Below, in pieces: positions 36,423-49,500 of a DNA stretch of 64,000 nucleotides. The translations under genes and the position numbers were made by a program. Position 1 is the first letter of the stretch. Every line of letters starts with the position of its first letter. Location: NCBI RefSeq assembly GCF_007655135.1, contig NC_045130.1:9176001-9240000 (forward strand). Reading direction: 5' to 3'. A model generated the notes under the pieces. That model was given only the letters and a program-made list of their open reading frames with translations, was not told the origin of the DNA and searched no databases. This stretch comes from Punica granatum. Its lineage: Eukaryota > Streptophyta > Magnoliopsida > Myrtales > Lythraceae.

Positions 36423-39400
36423 GATGTTTTATGTTTTCGGTACTAGTAGCTCTTACAAGGTGTATATACAACACGTAAAATTTAACGGGCTATTCTCTTG
36501 TCTCTTCTATTGAGATTGTGGCATATGCTCATACTTTTCAGCTGGAGTAAAGAAAATAGTTGGATGAATACATACATTGCGTCAAGTTGATCCAAAGTTA
36601 TTGAATCGTAATGTTGAATTAAGAATTGGGTTATTATATGAATCTTTGGCTCAACATGAAATTAATCACGTCTATTGGATCCTTTGCTAGTGTCTTTTTT
36701 TTACCCATTATGTTGCACTCATGATTTTTTTGTAATGTAAATGAAAGTCACATCTGTGAGACTTTTTAATCTCTTAACATATGGGGCCAAGCGTGCTTTT
36801 AATGATGTCCAAAAGAAAGTGAAAACCAAAATTGTTCTATATGGACTATTATCATAGATTAATCAAAATGCAATCATATGAATAGCCCTAAAAGTAAAAA
36901 AAGCTTGACCAATGCTTTTCCTTTCTTTCATGGTTTCTGGAGGATGATCTCAACGTCCTTTTCTTCGTCCTACTCCTCCCCACTTTTGCTGGCAAAAGCA
37001 ATCGATTAAGATATTTGAATGGAAAAATAATTGTTTATATTTACAGAAAACTTTGGGAGATCAATTCGTTTTTTTTTTCTGTACAAAGAATTACATTTAT
37101 GTAGTATAAAAAATAGAAAGTTGAATAAAAAATCGATGCCAATCGAACCTAAAATATTTTTGCTACTAAAAGAGGACACGTGTCACTGTATAAGACTTCA
37201 ATTCTCATATTAATTCATTTTTAGTAATAAGGGTGTGTAATGAATTTTAAGTACAAACTAATATTTCCTTAGATCAATCTATTAAGATCATTTAAGTTGG
37301 GCTTAGTTCCCCTCTAACAGTTTATTAATAAGATTCAAATCTAAGATTTCGAGAAATGAAGTAAACTCATTCCTGATCCAGCATGTTATTGGAGCACATA
37401 ATTTATCTATCCCTATATCTGAAGCATGGATCTGAATGCCAATCACAGTCTAACATGAAAAGAATCGAATAAGCATGAGCCAGAATCCGGATCATAATTT
37501 ACACACATCATCTATGTTTTGATATACCATTCAGTCTTTTAGTACAATGCCATGCCACAAATTTTTCTTCCTAATTTGAAGAGGAAGCCCACATGAAGCC
37601 AACGCTTGGCCGCTACCACTTCACATTATATAGATCTATTAGAAGATCGTTTGGGAGTGCGGTGAGATATTTCATAATCAATTTTTCTTATAAGTTTAAG
37701 TAGATTTGATATTTGGTGAGAGTTTTTGACACCACGGTTCATTCCAAAATTGCGGTTGCAAACGTAATTTTTCTAAGCAGGTTAATATGTGTTTATGAAA
37801 TCTGTTTCTATTTATTTTGTTTCAAGTATTAATAATGTTCTTTTTTACTTTCAATAATTTTAAATTATTTTCTTCCAAATTCTTTAACTTATATTAAAAT
37901 CTGCACTTATTTATCATCAATTTTATTTCAGAACTTCTTCATCAGCGACAACACTTCCAAACCTAGCCTAGGTCTCTTACCTTTGTCTCTAAGCCCTTTA
38001 ATGTTTATTTTTTTAATCGCTTTAGATATTATCTGAAATTAATTATTACTTGAGTACCTTGTCTTGACCACGAAATTTCTTGATAATCAAATATTGTAAT
38101 TATAAATTTGATCATGAAAACATTAAAATTCAATATTTTCCAAAAACTGAATTTTGACTATAAATATAATTATTATTCCTTCCGAAATTGTTTTGATGAT
38201 TATTCCTGAAGAGGGCCTGACAGTACCGAATTGAAAATTGTCGATAACTGATCAACTTGCATAAGCTCTATACTACCATGAAAAAAAAAATCTATATGAT
38301 CTGGAGAGTTCACCTTATCTATGTATGCTGAGTTCGAATCTTGCCCATTACAAAATGACAGCACAAGATTGGTACACATATATATTACAATATATATCTT
38401 AGTCAATGTTGTACGGATTATTATATTGACTATCATTGAGCACTTCTATTTTCTCACATGGCAAAATTATTAGGAGTGGGTCGTATCACTATCTCACGAC
38501 AACGGTTTTCCAAATTATTTATAAATATTTTTTCATTAAGTGGCTGGAAAAACAATGAAATGACGTTTACTCTTATAGTCTTATTTATAATATAAATTGT
38601 GAACCGTCAAACTGATCTATTTTCCGCATCTCACACTGTAAAGCGGATTTTGTTAATTGAAAATAAATAAGCAAATTAAAAACATATAGTGGAATTGTTA
38701 ATTGAAAATAAATGAGCAATTTTTTTACAAACACACGCTCAAATATTTATTATATATATATTTAGTGCAAAAAATAAAAATTAGTGAAAACTTAGACTTG
38801 AATTTGCTAAATTGTACAATTTATGACGAAACGTAACTTTCATTAACTTTTTCGTTATATATGTATATATATATCTATATATATTTAGAATTTCAGAAAA
38901 TATATGATTAATTTAGAAAATAAGAATGATTCTATAAAATTAAAAAGATGAATGATTAATTTAGACCCCATGCCGTTGGTTCTCCCCTCGCTCTTTCTGT
39001 TCAGTCTCGCCCATTCTTAAGTGATCGAAAGTGTGGTGATCGTTCCATGGAATCTTCCGTGCACACGTCACTCTACACGGCTAATATTAATACAGGTGGC
39101 ATCGCGCCAGTTGTCCAACGTGGCTGGGAACAGTCGAAGCCCTCATCCCTTCGGAGGGGACATCAAGCAGAAGCGAAGGGTCGGATAAGAGAGAAAAAAA
39201 AACATATATTATGTGTATTATAAGTATGTATATATATATATATATATGTTATTATTATAATTAGGAAGACAGGGACAACCATTGCACTATAGATAAACTC
39301 AAGAATCTGTTTGGCCTCTCGACAGCCTCTGCTGGCCCACTCCCACTTGTGTGGTCAATATACGTACCACGCCAACTTCTGTCCGTTAGTTGCCGAGCCT

Positions 39401-39640
39401 GTCTCTCTCTCACTCGCTCTGCCTCTCAGCTTTCGATGAGTATAGGACAATTGAAGTAACAATTGCTTGAATAATAAGTCTGATGATCCGACATAAGTCG
39501 ATCTAACGGGTTGCAGACATAAGGATCTGTTCCTTGAAAGAATTGGATAAATTTCCTTCGAATTAGTTAGTGTGAGCTTCTAACAAGTTGAGTGATGCAT
39601 GTCATTTTGTTTGAGATTATTTGGTCCCCTCTCCTCACGT
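36423..39640. other. Intergenic, AT-rich
   Basis: Contains a (TA)n tract at about 39227-39247. A B-box-like gagttcgaatcttg at about 38330, next to an A run at about 38281, may be a degraded SINE. No gene is supported. Confidence 0.45.
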
Positions 39641-41005
39641 ACAATGTACCATTGAAGGCAGTAAGTCTCTAACATCTCGCGGGTCCCGGTAGTGGGTCAC
39701 ACCTTAAACGGCGCTCCTCTCACGGTTCCCAATGTCTCAATGGTGCCGGCTTATCCATGTCAACCACCGTTGGTACTCCCTGGGGCTAACGGCTCCAGGA
39801 GGTCGTGTTGGTTGGCGAATTGGAGGTTGTGATGGTTGGCGTCCCCGGAAATCGTAGCGGCCCTCCTCCTTCTCCTCTTCATTTCCGGCTCCTCGATAGC
39901 AGTGTGTAGAGGGGTCACCCAATGGAGCAGCCCCCCGCTCCCCGCCGTGGCCATGCTGCCTCCACCTTTGAGCAGACCTGCTGCGGAGCAAGCTGCCACA
40001 AATTTGAGCTCGACCCGACTGAACCCCAATTGACTTGGCTGGACCACCCCGTCGGCCCCTACTCGACTAGGCCTATCCCTTGGCGATCTTCACTGTCTAA
40101 CTGCCTCCCTCATCTTCTCCATGTTTGGATGTCGACTATCGTTGTCGGTACCTCTGACGATAATAAAAATGGGGCGACTTCTTCATCTTGAGCTTACCGC
40201 TCTACCATCAATGCCTCTCCCCCCTTTGCATTAAGGAATTGTTCCCTCAATTAGTCTTAGACCACTACTACTTTTATTTCGCTCTTGTGATCGAACTACT
40301 TTTGTTTCTGGTGTGTTAGCTTAGGGCATCTCGAGCCTACCCCGTTTGCTTTTGTCTGTCTTGTTGTAGAGTGGAGTGGCAAAGGCGAGTTTGTTTGGCA
40401 ACCTGGCATCTTCCTCAGCATGATCACTGGTTTGCACCAACCGACACTACTAATGTTTGACCACTGTCATGGTCACTGGTTTGAACCGATCGAGGCTTCT
40501 TCTTAGGGATTTGGTTTGACCTGTCGGCTTAGTCAAATGCTTTCCTTTGGTCGCCGAATTGGTCGACAGCTTGGTGTCTCCCCCGACTTGCCGGTTGGTT
40601 GACAACCCTCCCCTGCCTTGGCTTTAATTCTACCAATCAGTACTATTTTGTGAAGGGTTCCTGGCACACAATATAGCTTAAGACAACCCTCCTTTGCACT
40701 GATATTGAGGCCTCTAAGGAATCCCGATAACAAATGGCTAAGTTTTATATGGATATATGGCTTGAGGACCTTTCCCTGGTTTACTGAGGTCCATGTGTGA
40801 CGGTAGAGGGTTTTGATCGAAATCTTGGATATCTACTATCTTGCTTTTCATCTCAGTTTATTCTATGTAGTATGTTTAGGAGAATCTGATTGATTCTTGA
40901 TATTGTAATATTCGTTTCTTGAACATTTTCACTTTATACTCTTATCATGTAATTTTTACACGTTATAAATGAATCTCAAGGTTCATGAGAAAAAAGAAAA
41001 TGATA
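39640..41005. mobile_element. Degenerate retroelement region
   Basis: GC-richer than its flanks, with several overlapping open frames on both strands and no intact domain. Its right end (about 40905-41000: ttgtaatattcgtttcttga to an A-rich run) resembles 17765-17890, which suggests a shared LINE-like or LTR 3' end. A 17-base block near 40720 (ctaaggaatcccgataac) is nearly repeated near 60225. Confidence 0.4.
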
Positions 41006-42999
41006 ACCCCTGTCCTGACTAGGCCAAGTTTATGCCACGATGAGATCCCGATCCCTTTTTTGTTTGGTAAAAGATCTTGATGCGCGTGTTTAGATTATTA
41101 CATATTGGGAGGAGGTCTATTTAGCCAAATAATTGAATAGTCTAATTTTCAAATGATTGAAGGAAGGTCTCTTTATTTCATAGGCCCATGGAAATAGAAA
41201 GACGTTATCATAACGAGCACATAGAATTTATCATACCATTTTCGTTCGCTTTAAAATTTTCGGTGAGCTTTGGACGACTCTCTCTCTCTCTCTCTTTTTT
41301 GGCAAAAGGGGTCGGGGCGATCAACAGCAAAACCCGTAGAATGTAAACATATGGACCCGAATCTTGCGGCAGAACATTAGATTTGAGCCATAGCTACCCT
41401 AAGGCCCGAGGGATTAGGCTCATCACTGGGACCCCAATAAGGTTTCAGAGGATCACCACCAATCTACAAGTCTATAGTTAGATTACTATTATTGCAAGCG
41501 GATTTGAAAACAAATAGGGAGACCTTCCACACATTACTTGCTTCCGAGTCTTCTACCTAGTGCTTGAAATACTGGCGCGTTACCATTTGAGTTACACCTC
41601 ATTGGTTTTGGACTGCTTGACTTAATTTGAGATAACAAATATAATGCGCATGATCATCGAACCATGAACAACACCGCGGTGAAGATCGGTATAATTTGAT
41701 GCTAAGAAAGATTTAAAAAATAAAAGTACCAAAGATCAGTTTTTTCTTAATCGTTTGTTAGTGTTCTATTATAGAACTGGGCAATATTCCATATGTTACA
41801 CTGAAAATTTAATACAAATATAAGATCGAATTGTATTTAAAAAGTTAAAAAATTAAACAATTAATAGCGAGAAATTAATATATTATTTTATACCGTAATT
41901 AGGATGAAAGATTTAACTTTGAAAAATGTTTATTTAAAATATATGGTACTTTCTTTATGAAAAAGTATATATATGGTACTTAATTTAGATATATGAATAA
42001 TAGAAGATGATTGTATATCATAAATTAAGAAATAATCTTTCCAATAAATATAATTTGAATTCAAGATAATAAATTGCATTCCATGTAATTGAACCTATAA
42101 AGATAATGGAATTGATATAGCTGAACATTGAACACGCATATATGCAATTACATTATGCAGTAACGTTTTCGTACGCACATCGAGCGTGACATATTGAGAG
42201 AAAGTAGCAGGTAGGATAGGGGTCTGAAAGGATGGAAAATTTTTCTTTTTCAATATAAACACTAATATTCGAAAGTTCAATTGGATCTCGACTAATTTAG
42301 TCGAGTCGAGTTAATCCACTAAGGAGTAAAACTCTCACAACGTGAATTTTCTGCATTTACAAGGACTCGAATATGAGATCTTATTTAAACGAAATAAGCG
42401 TCGAACTGTTTGAACAAATCCATGTTAGTATATGAAATTTTTTTAAGACGAAGAGTTAGTTGACAACCTTATTTTTATTATAATTAATTTTTTTTATGAT
42501 AGTTATACTTTTAGTATAGAGATAATTGAATCATAGAATGGTAAGAAAGAATATACGAATAATGTGGATTAAAATTGAAAATGATTCGTTCAACTTGATC
42601 CAACTAAAGACAATCATTTTGGAGGGTTTGCTAATCTAACTTAGACAGCACATCCACCTCGCACTCTTCAACTTCAAATATTATGATTGATTTGCAAACA
42701 ACTGAAATTTATAAAAATCATCAATTACAATATATAGAGGTCGGGAAGCGCAGTGAGGAAGCGCCATACGACTTTTTCCCTTACACCCTCAGCTCGGCTG
42801 ACACTTCAATTGTTCGGTCATAATGGCAAAAGTGATTATTATATTAAAAAATGAAATAAATTTCTAGATTCGCGAATAAATATTAAAATAGTTGCATGAG
42901 AAAGTATTAAACTTTTTCAATGTCAAATAATTGTTTAAAACAATTCTCAAAAAAGATTTTCTGGATGAATTGAAAACTCTGTCCATAAATGTGGACTCC

Positions 43000-43033
<34 letters not shown>

Positions 43034-45360
43034 TTATTTATTTTTACATTTGTGAATGCACGGTCAGCACCTAGTTTAATATGAAATTATCAGACTGGGC
43101 CAAGCACCATTGTTAGCTTACAAAGCAGACAAGTCCATGTGATGCTTATAAAGCATGTGGTACGATGTGGTTGGCAAATTGTGTTGTCATTTGTTGGACG
43201 TTAATTATGTCTAATACTACAGAGATTTGAAACCTTTTGTAAGCCCATTATGTTCCAAACAAATAAATGTTCAAGTAGGGATTTTTCTGTGTATGTGCTA
43301 AAAAATGATAGTAGTTTATCAATTCCTTAATTATTTATGAAGTATACAACTAAGGCAATTTATATTTTCTTTATTTATATGCGAGAGCCTGTCAATTAGA
43401 ACAAGTCTAATGGAAGTATCCGTCCTATTTCGGAATCATCAGCGAAATGAGACTCATCTCGTTACCTCCATTAGAATACCGATTGCAGCCGATTGCATTT
43501 TTAGCGAGGTCAATGGCGCGGCGTTACGTGAACCACAACGGGCCCACTCAACTTGCTGCTGTAGGCCCGCCCTTTTTTAAGCTAAAAAAGAAAGTGTCGA
43601 TGTTCTTTTGGGTAAGTTTAGTTTTTTTTTTTATAATTATCACGGTTGTGTAAACGAAAAATCTTTTTTTCTTATTTTTTTCACCCAATTTATTTAAAAA
43701 AGAATTATTTTCAATAAAAATAATTTGTAAATTTAAAATACTATATTTTTATCTAACACTAAATAATGTCCTAATTTTATTTTACTTAAATTTAATTTTC
43801 AATAAAAAAATATACTAAAAATTTTAATATTATATATTAATGGAAACCAAAAATAAATTTGCTTTTGTAAATATAATATTCATTATGTTTAATGAATATA
43901 TTATTTTTTAACCTGAAAAAAATCATGTGGAATTACAATTGGGACCAATTCGCATGAGGTGGTGCCTACATAGCACTGAAGCAGGTCCTTCCAAAAATGG
44001 GACCTTGTCCGTCTTCATTGGACATACTAGCAATTAGCAAGATTTTGTGGTCAATAGGCCTCACTTATCTATTTTTCCCCTTTTCCAAACAGTTCACTGG
44101 AAAAAAAAAAAAAGAAGAGATAAACATATAGCCGCAGAATGACCTCACACACTCTCTCTCTCTCTCTCTTATTCTTTCTTTCTAGCATGACTTTTAAATA
44201 TTTTGGCACAAGAGCATATCCATGTGTAGTTTGTCATGTACTCAATTAATGACGTGAGTCATAGGTTTTGACACATCCGAGAAAAATGAACACGGTCTTA
44301 GGGCGTCTTCTTGAAGCAAACCGGCATAAATAAGTCCTCTTTCATCTGTTGCTCACCCTGGCGGGATCACGATCCTTTGTTTAGGTCACAACTATCGTAT
44401 TCCAGAGTAGTCTAGTGGTTATCAAGTTCTGCGCCGTGGGGGTACCGATAACTCTCACCACATTCTTGATCGGACCATAAATCTTGGTCCCCTCATCGTA
44501 AGTTCAAACTCATCCATGGGTCCGTGATTCAAATCATTTATAACGTTGTTCTGCTCTCTGGCACTGTGTGTCCTTATCATAGGATCACTTTATTCTGCCA
44601 ACCGTGATCTGTGCAAAATCCCTGGCCATGTCTTCTGCTTTTTTCTGACTGGCCCCTTTCTGAATCCATCTGCTTGTCTCACATTACGTTGGCATCATCT
44701 TCTTCTTCCCTTCCCTTCCCTTCTTTTTTATAGGTTTTTCAAATCTTTTTCCCTATCCCATATTACAAATTTACTTATATACGTGATTCTATTAATTTTA
44801 CTTGTTGAAATTAATTCACGCTCAGACATTAGGTTGATCATGATAACGATGTAATTTTAATGAGTTTCGAATCCCCATATTGCATGTAAAATTTACCTAT
44901 CATAAATTTTAATTTATCATCGATCTATATATTGGTGAAAACTTCAAATGATCCTACCTCACAAAATATGCAATGAGTATTGAGTAAGAAGAACATAGAA
45001 GGTTTAAAATAGTTATTATCTGACTACTTGACCATTCAGGGGGCCCAACGAGCCATAGATCAATATAAGGATCACCTCAAAGTGCTGACATAAGGGCTCC
45101 AGTGGATTTTGATAGCTGGATAAATTACCATTTAATTTATCTTTTGTATGAATATAAATATATTGTTGAATTTGGTAATCTAATGATGAGCAGGTTCGTA
45201 CTCCCCGCGGCCTCGAGCTTGTACTGCACCTGCACCTATGAAAGCGAACCAGCAATCTCAGCCAAGCCTCCCTCCAATTTTTGCGAACCAAAAATTTTCA
45301 TAAATTACAATAAAAACATATTTTTTTCTCCATTTTCATCAAATGAAACAGAAAATCACA
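41006..45360. other. Intergenic upstream of the SPX-MFS gene
   Basis: Holds a family B repeat (42296-42434), a (TA)n tract at about 43003-43030 and CT runs at about 41281-41294 and 44153-44168. A possible tRNA-derived head lies at about 44407-44440 (tagtctagtggttatcaag). No coding gene is supported. Confidence 0.45.
42296..42434 (-). mobile_element. Dispersed repeat family B, third copy
   Basis: Same blocks as at 17381: gagttaatccactaa, catttacaaggactcgaata, gagatcttatttaaacg and gtcgaactgtttgaacaaat. Confidence 0.5.
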
Positions 45361-46581
45361 CCGGGAGAGAGAGAGAGAGAGGAGAGTGAATTCTCGCTTG
45401 AACGAAGGGATCCGCTTTCTCTGCCAACTCGAATCTCACCGTCTCTCTCGTCCCTCTCCGTCCGTCGTCGATCCATCGGACGGCATCCTCCTCTCCTCTC
45501 TCATCCTTCTCGTTCGTTCAGCTATTCCTCGTAGCTTCATGCTGGCGAAGCTTTTCTCTTTAAGCTGCTCGTTCATGGTCGTCTGACAGCTGAAGCTCCC
45601 TCCTATTGAAAGTCTAGGATCACCGGTGGACCGAGCTCCCTCGACTTTCAGCGGTAACGTTATGTTTCATGCATTCCGCTGCTCATGAAAGCTATATTAT
45701 CACCTGTGTAGAGTTTTATCTTGCTCCGTTCGGTTGATCGGGGAGGGGGAGCCAGAGTAACCGGAATTTGAATCAGATAGGAGAGGAGAGGAGTAGCGGA
45801 ATGTGTAATCGCTGTTTCTGTTCGTTGCTCGATTTGTTCGAGCTCGTTTCCGTTTTCTCTCGGCTCATGTTCCTCTGCAACCAAACAGAGCATCGAGGTG
45901 GTCTTGTTGCTTTAGTGTGGTTTTGCTTGCTCTTGCTGTTTGGTTCAGCTTCTCGGTCGAGTTCATCGTTTGCGATTACGTCTGTAGAAGTACATAGTGG
46001 AAGGTCTCAGCTTGGCGATGACTGGATTTGGTTAATGAGCTTGAATGATTCCTCTGCTCGTGTCTTTGTGCATATCGATGTTACTATTAGGCCGCAGCTT
46101 CCTATTCGTTAAAAGTTAATCCAGTCATAGCCACTTAACTTGATGATGACATCCTTCTGCAACACAGAAATCTGACTCTTTGATGGCTGGACGGAACTTT
46201 CGCATCTCGCACCCCTCTATTCGTTGCTTGGATGTGGAAAGATAATTTAATTAGTGAAAATAAAGAAAAGCAAAACCAAAAGTAGATCTGGGAAAGGAGC
46301 TTGATAGTCCAGCCCAAGTAAAGGGACAATTCTGGGGTCAAAGAGTAGCTACATGTTCTGGGCTACTTTGACCGAAGTGCATCACATGGAATTTTGATTT
46401 CGTGGATGCAAGATGGGGGTTGATGCGAAGGGGAAATATCACGTCATCTCAGCCATATGGATGCCGATTGTGCATTATCTTTTACTTCTTTTGCTGTTAA
46501 TTTTTTTCCGTCTGTAGACAAGCGATGCCTCATGAACTCTTTTTGCTCATTGACTTGAACTTTATTCCTTGTTGCAGAAAG
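45361..46581 (+). promoter_or_regulatory. Leader exon and 5' UTR intron of the SPX-MFS gene (inferred)
   Basis: A GA repeat (about 45363-45384) and a pyrimidine-rich tract mark the likely leader. A donor candidate (gcg|gtaacg) lies at 45654, and the acceptor cttgttgcag ends four bases before the ATG at 46582. That implies a leader intron of about 925 bp. The 114-codon frame inside it (45768-46112) has no recognisable domain. Needs transcript support. Confidence 0.45.
45539..45586 (+). CDS. uORF in the putative SPX-MFS leader
   Basis: ATG at 45539 followed by 15 codons (MLAKLFSLSCSFMVV) and TGA. It ends before the proposed leader donor, so it would be fully inside the spliced 5' UTR. It could lower translation of the main frame. 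No conservation evidence is available here. Confidence 0.35.
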   Translation: MLAKLFSLSCSFMVV

Positions 46582-49500
46582 ATGGTTGCTTTTGGCAAAA
46601 AGTTGAAGGAAAGGCAAATTCAAGAATGGCAAGGGTATGTTGGATCTGTCCATTGCATTTTTTTTTATTCTCTTTAAGTGTATAAGTGGCAAAGGTATGT
46701 TGAATCTGTGCATTGCATTTTTTTTTCCTTTTCTTTTGAAGTGTATTTGTGCTCTCTTTGAAGTGTGATCTGCTGCTGATAGTGCCTACTGCACAAGTAT
46801 GTAATTCTCAAAAAGTGTTGATTGACAAGGTTTGCATCTGTGGTGATTTGTTAGTACGATAAATGGAAAATCTATACGACATATCAGGGAAAGAAAGAAT
46901 AGAAAAGAAATGGGAATCCAGTTTCAGAGTATCATGTTATTAGATTCCAATCTCTTGTAGCTTTGTCATACCAAATGGACCATTAGTTTTAATCTGTCTT
47001 AGGAAAGAGATTCATGCTCTGATTTCATTATTACCATGTACGACATTGAACACCACCAATTTTTCTGAAATGTTTTGAATAGTTTTCCAAATTATGAAGG
47101 TCATATATGTCTGATTCTATTTAATAGAATGTCTTTGATATTGGTAGTGATGGCTAGTGATTGATATTGATACACTCAAGCTACGATGAGCCTCTATGAA
47201 ATACTCTTGATCTGATTAGGGAGTATGAGATCTACCATGGTGTGCTGGGAAAAAGCTATTATTTAAAACCAATTACTACTGTCTGTAGTTCCTATGAATG
47301 TCTGGGTGATTTCAGTCCTTTGGGTGCTCTCTTTTGTCTGGAATAATTGTACGTTGGCAATGCATGCTTGATGGACGCAATCTCACCGTTAACACTATAA
47401 TTGCTATTGAACAATTATTTTTTGCAAAAGATCAATTTCCTAGCTCATTTATATTTCACAAACTCTGACAGATATTACATCAACTATAAATTGATGAAGA
47501 AGAAAGTAAGACAATATGCAGAACAAATTGGAGTTGGATCTGAAGAGAGGCGACATGTTCTCAAGGATTTTTCGAGAATGCTGGATAACCAGGTACAATT
47601 CTCTACCTTAAATACAGTTCATGAAGTAATCTCTATATATAAACATAATAAAAAAGGTCCAAGCTGGCCTCTCACGCTACTGCATTTGTTAAAACCTAAA
47701 CTGAGCTCTCTCGCTGTCACATTATCATTTATACTAAGGAAGCTTTTATATATTTATTATTAAGGAAATATTCATAATATTTTCTTATTTAATTATTGAG
47801 GAAGTAATTTGCATGTATGTCTTATCTCGAAATTATTAGGTAATGTGAAAAATTCGAAATATGCACAATGTAGTATATTTACTAATTTGAGGATGAGAAT
47901 GAAATAGTTAATATATTGTGTTTCCTATTATGTTTTTATTAACTCATAGTATAAAATCTGTTAATTGTCATATACACTACTACAAATTCCGTATATATTA
48001 TCTCGTTTATTCATTGGCTAAGAGATGCTTATATGATACTTTATTTTGGTTAACATCAGATTGAGAAGATTGTTCTGTTCCTTTTGGAACAACAAGGCCT
48101 CCTTGCAAGCAGGATAGCCAAGCTTGGAGAGTGGCAAGAAGCGCTTCAGCAACAGCCTGATATTTCTCAGTTAGATGAACTAAGAGAAGCTTATAGAGAA
48201 GTGGGGCGGGACCTCCTGAAGCTTCTCTATTTCGTGGAGTTGAATGCAGTTGGTCTGCGGAAGATACTGAAGAAGTTTGATAAACGCTTAGGCTATAAAT
48301 TTACTGACTACTATGTCAAGACTCGTGCCAATCACCCATACTCACAGCTCCAACAAGTCTTCAAGCATGTGGTAATGTGATGAGCTCCCCATAATCTCTA
48401 GGGTGCTTCTTTATCGGTATTTTATCATGCTTTTTGTTTGATCAGACAAACTGCTGAGTATTTCATAGGGCTACATAAAACAGAGGACAGACTCTCAAAT
48501 GCATAGTTGTCTATCAGCGCAGAAAAATTTTCTGACCAGTTTCATGAACTTACAGGGGTTAGGGGCTGTTGTTGGAGCACTCTCTCGCAACCTTGTGGAA
48601 TTGCAGGACCGCCAGGGAAGTTACTTATCAATATATGACCAGCCTGCTCTTCCTCTCCAGGTTTGTCTTCCGTCAGCTTTATATTTCATCAACATCATCT
48701 CAGGTTTTTTTTTTTTTCTTAAGTTATAATCACTAGATTTTGTCTGCAGGATCCAATCATTATAACAATCAAATCAGCCATAGATAGGTTGACTTACTCA
48801 ACGAACTTCCTTCGTTTCATGGCACAACATGCACTCATCATGCAAGATGAGCTACCGTCACCTATTGATGATCAAGTTGAAGATCAACAGTACCACTTTA
48901 TGTCACTACTGTTAAACCTGGTCAATACATTTCTCTATATGGTCAATACGTACATCATCGTGCCCACAGCAGATGACTATGCCATGAGTCTTGGAGCTGC
49001 AGCTACAGTGTGTGGTGTTGTGATTGGAGCAATGGCCGTTGCGCAAGTCTTCTCATCAGTGTATTTTAGTGCATGGTCAAACAGATCATATTTCAGGCCT
49101 CTTGTGTTTAGCAGTATCGTTCTATTCGCAGGAAATGCCATGTATGCTCTGGCATATGATTTCAACTCGATAGCAATCCTTCTGATAGGCCGTCTCTTCT
49201 GTGGGTAAGTGTACCTATTGCTTTTAGCTGTTTGTTGGATTGCATGTAGTACAGTTTTTGCACACTAGTTTTGCAAACCAAATTGGACCAGCAACCATAG
49301 CTGGTCGAGTTTGAACAAATAGAAAATGCACTTGAACCCATTTAACTAGATATTTTTTCGCAAGACCTGATGTCTGTGACCGGCTTGTTTGTTATTTCTT
49401 CCTTAGAAAGTGGAATCTTTTAGTCACATCATCTTCTTGGTTGACAAGTTTGCTCATGCTTACTCACAGATTGGGTTCTGCCAGAGCCGTTAATAGACGG

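Noticed and set aside
39737..40191. Several overlapping frames near 40 kb as genes
   Set aside because: They overlap on both strands in a degenerate repeat region, with no domain, start context or splice partner.
44407..44520. A tRNA gene starting tagtctagtggttatc
   Set aside because: The A-box looks good, but no cloverleaf closes and the B-box-like part is about 90 bases away. At best it is a degraded SINE.
45768..46112. 114-codon open frame upstream of the SPX-MFS gene
   Set aside because: It lies within the proposed leader intron, has no recognisable domain and does not splice in frame to the SPX start.
46130..46160. Possible miR827 target site, since some SPX-MFS genes are miR827 targets
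   Set aside because: The resemblance (ttgatgatgacatcc) breaks in the middle of the expected pairing and lies in the probable intron.
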